From: Halorubrum vacuolatum
GTDB taxonomy: Archaea > Halobacteriota > Halobacteria > Halobacteriales > Haloferacaceae
NCBI RefSeq assembly: GCF_900188065.1
Contig: NZ_FZNQ01000016.1
Span: forward strand, 1-64,000
DNA: 64,000 nt
Direction: 5' to 3'
Shown: positions 60,041-64,000 of the stretch, one piece after another
Layout of the letters: the number at the start of each line of letters is the position of its first letter
Numbering within the stretch: position 1 is the stretch's first letter
Position numbers and translations under genes: made by a program
The notes under the pieces: model-generated
The model's input: only the letters and a program-made list of their open reading frames with translations
The model's database searches: none
What the model was told of the DNA's origin: nothing

Positions 60041-63000
60041 CGCTCGTTCACCTGCTGGGGGAGCTGACACAGATCCTGATACACACAGGTAGCACAGCCG
60101 TTGTCACCGCTGTCAGTGTGGTTACCGTACCGATCCGTCCCTGCGGCCACAAACTCACGATCAACGTGATACACACTCGGCTCGTTGGCCTCTCCCTGCA
60201 TCGATTCGAGATGTGCCGAGAGGTCCGTCCGCCACGACTCTGCAAGCCGCTCCCACGTTGTCGGCGACATAGTTCGCCCGGTCTGTTCAACCGCCGCAAG
60301 CCCGTCATCCGTCCCCGGCTGGTCAATGAGGTACCCGTCACGACCGCTCGGACCGCTCACTCCTTGCTCAACGAACACCGCACCGAGTGGCGCATCGTAT
60401 CCGAGCGCCGTTCCGTGTAACCGGTGATCAAGGTCGAATTTCGACCCGATCCGGCACCACGTCGATTTCTCACACTGTCGGCAGACCTCCCGGCACTCCT
60501 GTGGCTGCATCGCTCCCTCTCGTGGCGGCTCCCAGCACAGTTTCGGAGCGTACGCGGCCGCGCCGCGTTCGGCGACATAAAACACGGGCAACTGATACGC
60601 GTCAACTGTTTCCTCGTCAGCCGTTGCGGCATCGGACGAGTGGAACCGTACCGTGTCAACCCGATGCGCGCCGAGTTCCAACGAGACGTCCCCGACGGTG
60701 ATGGTTCGCTCAGTAACCCACTCCCAGTCGCGAGACACGTCGGCAGCCAGTTCCGATTGTACGCGCTTGTACTCACGAATGAGCGACTGCGCAATCGATT
60801 GTGGTGCCGACGCCGGAGCGTTTTCTCGCCACCATGCGATGACCTCACTTGGGTCGCTGAATGAACCCAAATCGGCTTGCCGGTCGGGTGCAAGCTCCTC
60901 GATCACCGCCCGAATCGCCGCTTGATATCGCTCAGTGACGTGCTGCTCGCGCAACACCCGTGGCACACGTCCGAACCGACTCGTCGGATTCGCCCGCCGC
61001 GACTCCGGGATCCGCCCACGGTCTATCGTATCGCCGTCGCGGTTGAACAGGTACTGGTAAAAATAATATTTCAACTCACACTGTGCGTATAGATCGGCCT
61101 CGTACGTCCGCACTGGATCGCCCGTCAGGGAAGCAGGGCTCAAAGACCCTGCGAACGCCGCATCCGACTCTCCAACGGTAATACGGAACGTCGGTGTCGT
61201 CAACCGGTCAATCCGAGGGCGGATCGTCTCATGATACGCCGACCCATCTGTCCACAACGCCAACCGCGTCAACCCAACCGGTGAGATCGACGGCCCCGAG
61301 ACGTGATCCGCATCAGCCGCGTGAAACGCATACGCCCGTAACCGATCCCGACCTGCTAATTCACTCCACGCTGACGCCACACCGTGTTTTGACACGTCAT
61401 CGCCGCCATCGCCGGCACTCGAAGCCTCACCGGCTGCACCGGATATTGGCAACCAGTCATCCACGGCGATCCGCGAGACGTACGCATCCTCAGTGGCATC
61501 CGGGTCAAGGTAATCAACGAACGACGACCACGCCACCGGATCCGACGCGGAATCCAGATAGTTGTGCAGCACCGTCACGGATTCAGCACTCGTACCGGCA
61601 GCCGCCTCGTACAGATCAAGGTCCTGGTTGTACTGACTCTGACGACTCTCATAGAACACGTGCGGGTCAACGTCCCCTCCCGACGCGTCCACCCGGTCAT
61701 GAGCCACATCGTGCACCGCATCGAACAAGTCCTCGTGCAGAAACGTCGGTGGGGTAAACGAGTGTGGGAACGTCTCAGCAGAGACACCGAGGATGAACAC
61801 GTGCTCGGCATCCAGAAAATAGGTGTTACCGGCATCCACCACGCGTACCGCGCTCGCATCAGCGCTACGTGTCCCAATCGACTCCCCACCCATCACGTCA
61901 CCGACCGCCCGGGCGGCAAGCTCCCACCCCGCACCGGAATCAGCCTCTGGCGTCATCGCCCGTGCCCGATCCACGTACGCATGCACTCGGCCAGCTTGGT
62001 CCTGCACGCGCCGTGCATAATGACTCTCGTGTTTCGATGAGAGATCACCCCGACTCGGGTCCACCATCGGCCCCGCCGGACTCTCCACATCAGCCCCAAC
62101 GGTCTCTTCGATATGTCGCTGTAACAGCCGCTGAATCCACGCACGCAGCCATGCCCCGTCCGTTACTGTCAGATCAGCCTGTTCGCGTATCCATGCCACG
62201 TACGCCGACATAATCTCCCACTCTGGGCCAGCCCGCTCAACGGCAAAAGTCTCCCACTCCGCCAGACTCCTCGGCCCTGATGTGTCTTCCGCCGCCGCGA
62301 GTTCCTCCTCTAACCGCAGGAACTCAGCCTGCGGGACTGGCCACGACCCCACGTCCGCCCGTGGGACACACAGCCCGAGCCGCAGCGGATCGATTACAGC
62401 TTCATATCCAACGGCTCCGTCGGGTGCCGTGGATGTCGCCGCGATCACATCAATCGTCGCTTTCACAAATCGATACGCCGGTACATTCGCCATCGGCACC
62501 CGCGTCTCGATGTGGTACGGGAACTCGTTCGTCGTAAAGACGTCCTCAACCACCGACCGATACGCCCCGGCATCACGCGCCACCACGACCACATCCTCGG
62601 GCACTACCCCATCCGCGAACAACTCGCGTAATCGAGCCGCCACCGCCTCCACCTCCCGCCGATGATCCGGGGCCTCGATCAGCTCCACACCGGACGCTGG
62701 AGCCAAACCTTCGAACTCGTTGTGCGCCACCGCCAACACGTCCGCTGCCGCCTCGCTCAGCTCCGGCTGTCGCGCCGTGACTTCACGAACATCCATGCCA
62801 ATGGCAGTCATCCGTGCCACCAGATCCTCACGCGTCCCTGATCGACCGAACACGGTCACCGTCGGTCCACCCGGCAGATCATCAAGCGCCTCAAGCAACC
62901 GTATCGTAGGATTATCGAACACGTTCACCGTCGCCACGCCGACCCAATCGATAGTCGGGAACACCGCCTCCCACTCGGCGGCGAGGTGATCGCACGCCGC

Positions 63001-63603
63001 CGCAACCAAATGACTCCGCGACAAATACACGTGTGACGGTAACGCCTGCATACGCTCCTGTAATACCCCGTGAATCTCGCCGAAGGCAGCGACTCCCTGT
63101 GATGACTTCCACGCCGCAAACGGATCCGACAATTCCTCAGCGACCGCCGCTATCGATCCGTGATCCCGAGCGGCTTCATCAGCCGCCCCGACGTTCGACG
63201 CCCGAAAATACTCCTCCAACTCCTTCGTGAGCCGCGCATACGCATCCTCATCCCACTCAATGCGGCTCACAAACCGCTCAAGTTCAGTCTCCGGATCCTC
63301 ACACGTTGCCGCCGAGACGATCTCAACGATCGCCCGCTGACGCAACGCCCCATCCACCAGCGCCGCTCGTGACCCGTGATGAGCTGACAGGACAGTTCGT
63401 GCAATCTCCTCAATCGAGGAGTACCCCGCCGCCTGCGATGCCGGCACCCCAGCCGCCACCAGCGACCGCTTCAAATTCCGTTCCGCGATTGACCCGGCCG
63501 TCACACACAACCGCCCCGACCGATCCCCAAGTCCATGCGGCGCCCCCTCTTCCCACCGCCGAATCAGGAACCGATCTAACCGCTCCCCCCGGACCACAAC
63601 CAT
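60037..63603 (-). CDS. AddB-like protein, nuclease motif apparently lost (pair 2)
   Basis: 1188 residues from ATG 63603 (MVVVRGERLDRFLIRRWEEG); 26 upstream in-frame residues are excluded. AddB-like scaffold: VELIEAPDHRREVEAVAARL, PEDVVVVARDAGAYRSVVED, then FILGVSAETFPHSFTPP. Near the C terminus YAQCELKYYFYQYLFNRDGD and the final CATCVYQDLCQL keep the Fe-S-type cysteines, but where pair 1 has GKIDRLDV and GMDYKTG this protein reads LGAHRVDTVRFHSSD and VFYVAERGAAAYAP, with no (D/E)xK. An extra Cys-rich insert, CREVCRQCEKSTWC, is present. So nuclease activity in this pair would reside only in the AddA-like subunit. No Walker A visible. Confidence 0.8.
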   Translation of the reverse strand: MVVVRGERLDRFLIRRWEEGAPHGLGDRSGRLCVTAGSIAERNLKRSLVAAGVPASQAAGYSSIEEIARTVLSAHHGSRAALVDGALRQRAIVEIVSAATCEDPETELERFVSRIEWDEDAYARLTKELEEYFRASNVGAADEAARDHGSIAAVAEELSDPFAAWKSSQGVAAFGEIHGVLQERMQALPSHVYLSRSHLVAAACDHLAAEWEAVFPTIDWVGVATVNVFDNPTIRLLEALDDLPGGPTVTVFGRSGTREDLVARMTAIGMDVREVTARQPELSEAAADVLAVAHNEFEGLAPASGVELIEAPDHRREVEAVAARLRELFADGVVPEDVVVVARDAGAYRSVVEDVFTTNEFPYHIETRVPMANVPAYRFVKATIDVIAATSTAPDGAVGYEAVIDPLRLGLCVPRADVGSWPVPQAEFLRLEEELAAAEDTSGPRSLAEWETFAVERAGPEWEIMSAYVAWIREQADLTVTDGAWLRAWIQRLLQRHIEETVGADVESPAGPMVDPSRGDLSSKHESHYARRVQDQAGRVHAYVDRARAMTPEADSGAGWELAARAVGDVMGGESIGTRSADASAVRVVDAGNTYFLDAEHVFILGVSAETFPHSFTPPTFLHEDLFDAVHDVAHDRVDASGGDVDPHVFYESRQSQYNQDLDLYEAAAGTSAESVTVLHNYLDSASDPVAWSSFVDYLDPDATEDAYVSRIAVDDWLPISGAAGEASSAGDGGDDVSKHGVASAWSELAGRDRLRAYAFHAADADHVSGPSISPVGLTRLALWTDGSAYHETIRPRIDRLTTPTFRITVGESDAAFAGSLSPASLTGDPVRTYEADLYAQCELKYYFYQYLFNRDGDTIDRGRIPESRRANPTSRFGRVPRVLREQHVTERYQAAIRAVIEELAPDRQADLGSFSDPSEVIAWWRENAPASAPQSIAQSLIREYKRVQSELAADVSRDWEWVTERTITVGDVSLELGAHRVDTVRFHSSDAATADEETVDAYQLPVFYVAERGAAAYAPKLCWEPPREGAMQPQECREVCRQCEKSTWCRIGSKFDLDHRLHGTALGYDAPLGAVFVEQGVSGPSGRDGYLIDQPGTDDGLAAVEQTGRTMSPTTWERLAESWRTDLSAHLESMQGEANEPSVYHVDREFVAAGTDRYGNHTDSGDNGCATCVYQDLCQLPQQVNER

Positions 63604-63854
63604 AAGACCATCAATCAGCCCGGAACGGAATGATACTTTGCATTTACACGATGAATTACCTGCGACTGTTTCGGGAACCAATGAACAGCACTATCAAAGA
63701 AACTCCAGCTCACCGAATGCATATCAGGTACTCTATTCATGTTACGAATGGTAGTCGGATCGAGTGAAGTTAGACATAGACACTCTGAAGGTGAGTACCT
63801 CAGGTCCTAACTTAACGCGACATCCGTTTGGGTATATGATTTAAAAGATTGGGG

Positions 63855-64000
63855 ATGACAACTACATCTACAGACAGTATGGGTCCACAGAGCCAAATTT
63901 TACAGACAACAGAACAAAGCATCCAGATTCTGCAAGTAGTCAAAGACGAAAAAGATATTTCTGTCGAACAAATCGCATCAAAAGTAGGTATATCAAAAAG
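63855..64000 (+). CDS. IclR-like transcriptional regulator, N-terminal part
   Basis: Runs off the window end. From ATG 63855 (an in-frame ATG at 63879 is also possible) the product reads ILQTTEQSIQILQVVKDEKD then ISVEQIASKVGISK, the first helices of an IclR-type winged helix as in haloarchaeal regulators. TATATGATTT at 63833-63842 is the likely promoter box. Effector domain not seen. Confidence 0.6.
   Translation, partial: MTTTSTDSMGPQSQILQTTEQSIQILQVVKDEKDISVEQIASKVGISK

Noticed and set aside
1-64000. CRISPR array, rRNA or replication-origin genes (orc1/cdc6)
   Set aside because: No regularly spaced repeats, no rRNA-like sequence and no Orc1/Cdc6 product were seen on either strand.

Overview
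The window is haloarchaeal (class Halobacteria). The proteins are strongly acidic, there is a TATA-binding protein paralogue, several genes have a TATA-like box about 25-31 nt before the start codon (leaderless archaeal style), one exported protein has a twin-arginine lipobox, and many small genes belong to families seen mainly in haloarchaea (DUF6908, DUF7342, HVO_A0114). There are no ribosomal, rRNA or core metabolic genes. With two integrases, a tRNA-like fragment, toxin-antitoxin modules, transposon remnants and several broken genes, it reads as an accessory defence and DNA-repair island, either a chromosomal island or a megaplasmid segment.

Layout. 149-3119: a tightly overlapping four-gene operon of unknown function (histone-fold protein, two unknown proteins, a Cys-cluster protein with two C-terminal membrane helices). 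3308-10242: a DUF6908 protein, a TBP paralogue and a complete type I restriction-modification operon hsdM-hsdS-hsdR. 10311-13898: small haloarchaeal proteins, an HNH nuclease and a PD-(D/E)XK nuclease. 14361-17180: two convergent tyrosine recombinases (one lacking a catalytic Arg), an array of short repeats and a degenerate tRNA-like sequence that is probably an attachment site. 17760-20430: an antitoxin-like gene and an AAA/DUF234 ATPase. 20570-24764: 2-oxoacid dehydrogenase E1 alpha, an E1 beta broken by one stop codon, a free lipoyl domain, and a secreted glycosidase-like lipoprotein. 25203-33394: ADP-ribosylglycohydrolase and an AddB/AddA-type pair.

33474-34981: a CARF-like protein coupled to a PIN-like nuclease. 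35151-39927: a DUF7342 module, a SpoT-type HD hydrolase, two divergent HEAT-repeat proteins and a frameshifted small gene. 40011-44682: an McrBC-like system, a TumE/HVO_A0114 toxin-antitoxin locus with two perfect inverted repeats in its promoter and a frameshifted toxin, a TnpB remnant and a stray copy of the McrC tail. 44917-47758: a second DUF234 ATPase and a second DUF7342 module. 48037-55692: a Mre11-Rad50-NurA-HerA operon. 56297-63603: a second AddA/AddB-type pair in which the AddB-like partner appears to have lost its nuclease motif. The window ends in the start of an IclR-like regulator.

The genes fall into three working groups: restriction and other anti-invader systems, double-strand-break processing (Mre11-Rad50-NurA-HerA and two AddAB-like pairs), and mobility or addiction functions. 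The best candidates for undescribed systems are the histone-fold operon and the CARF-PIN pair.
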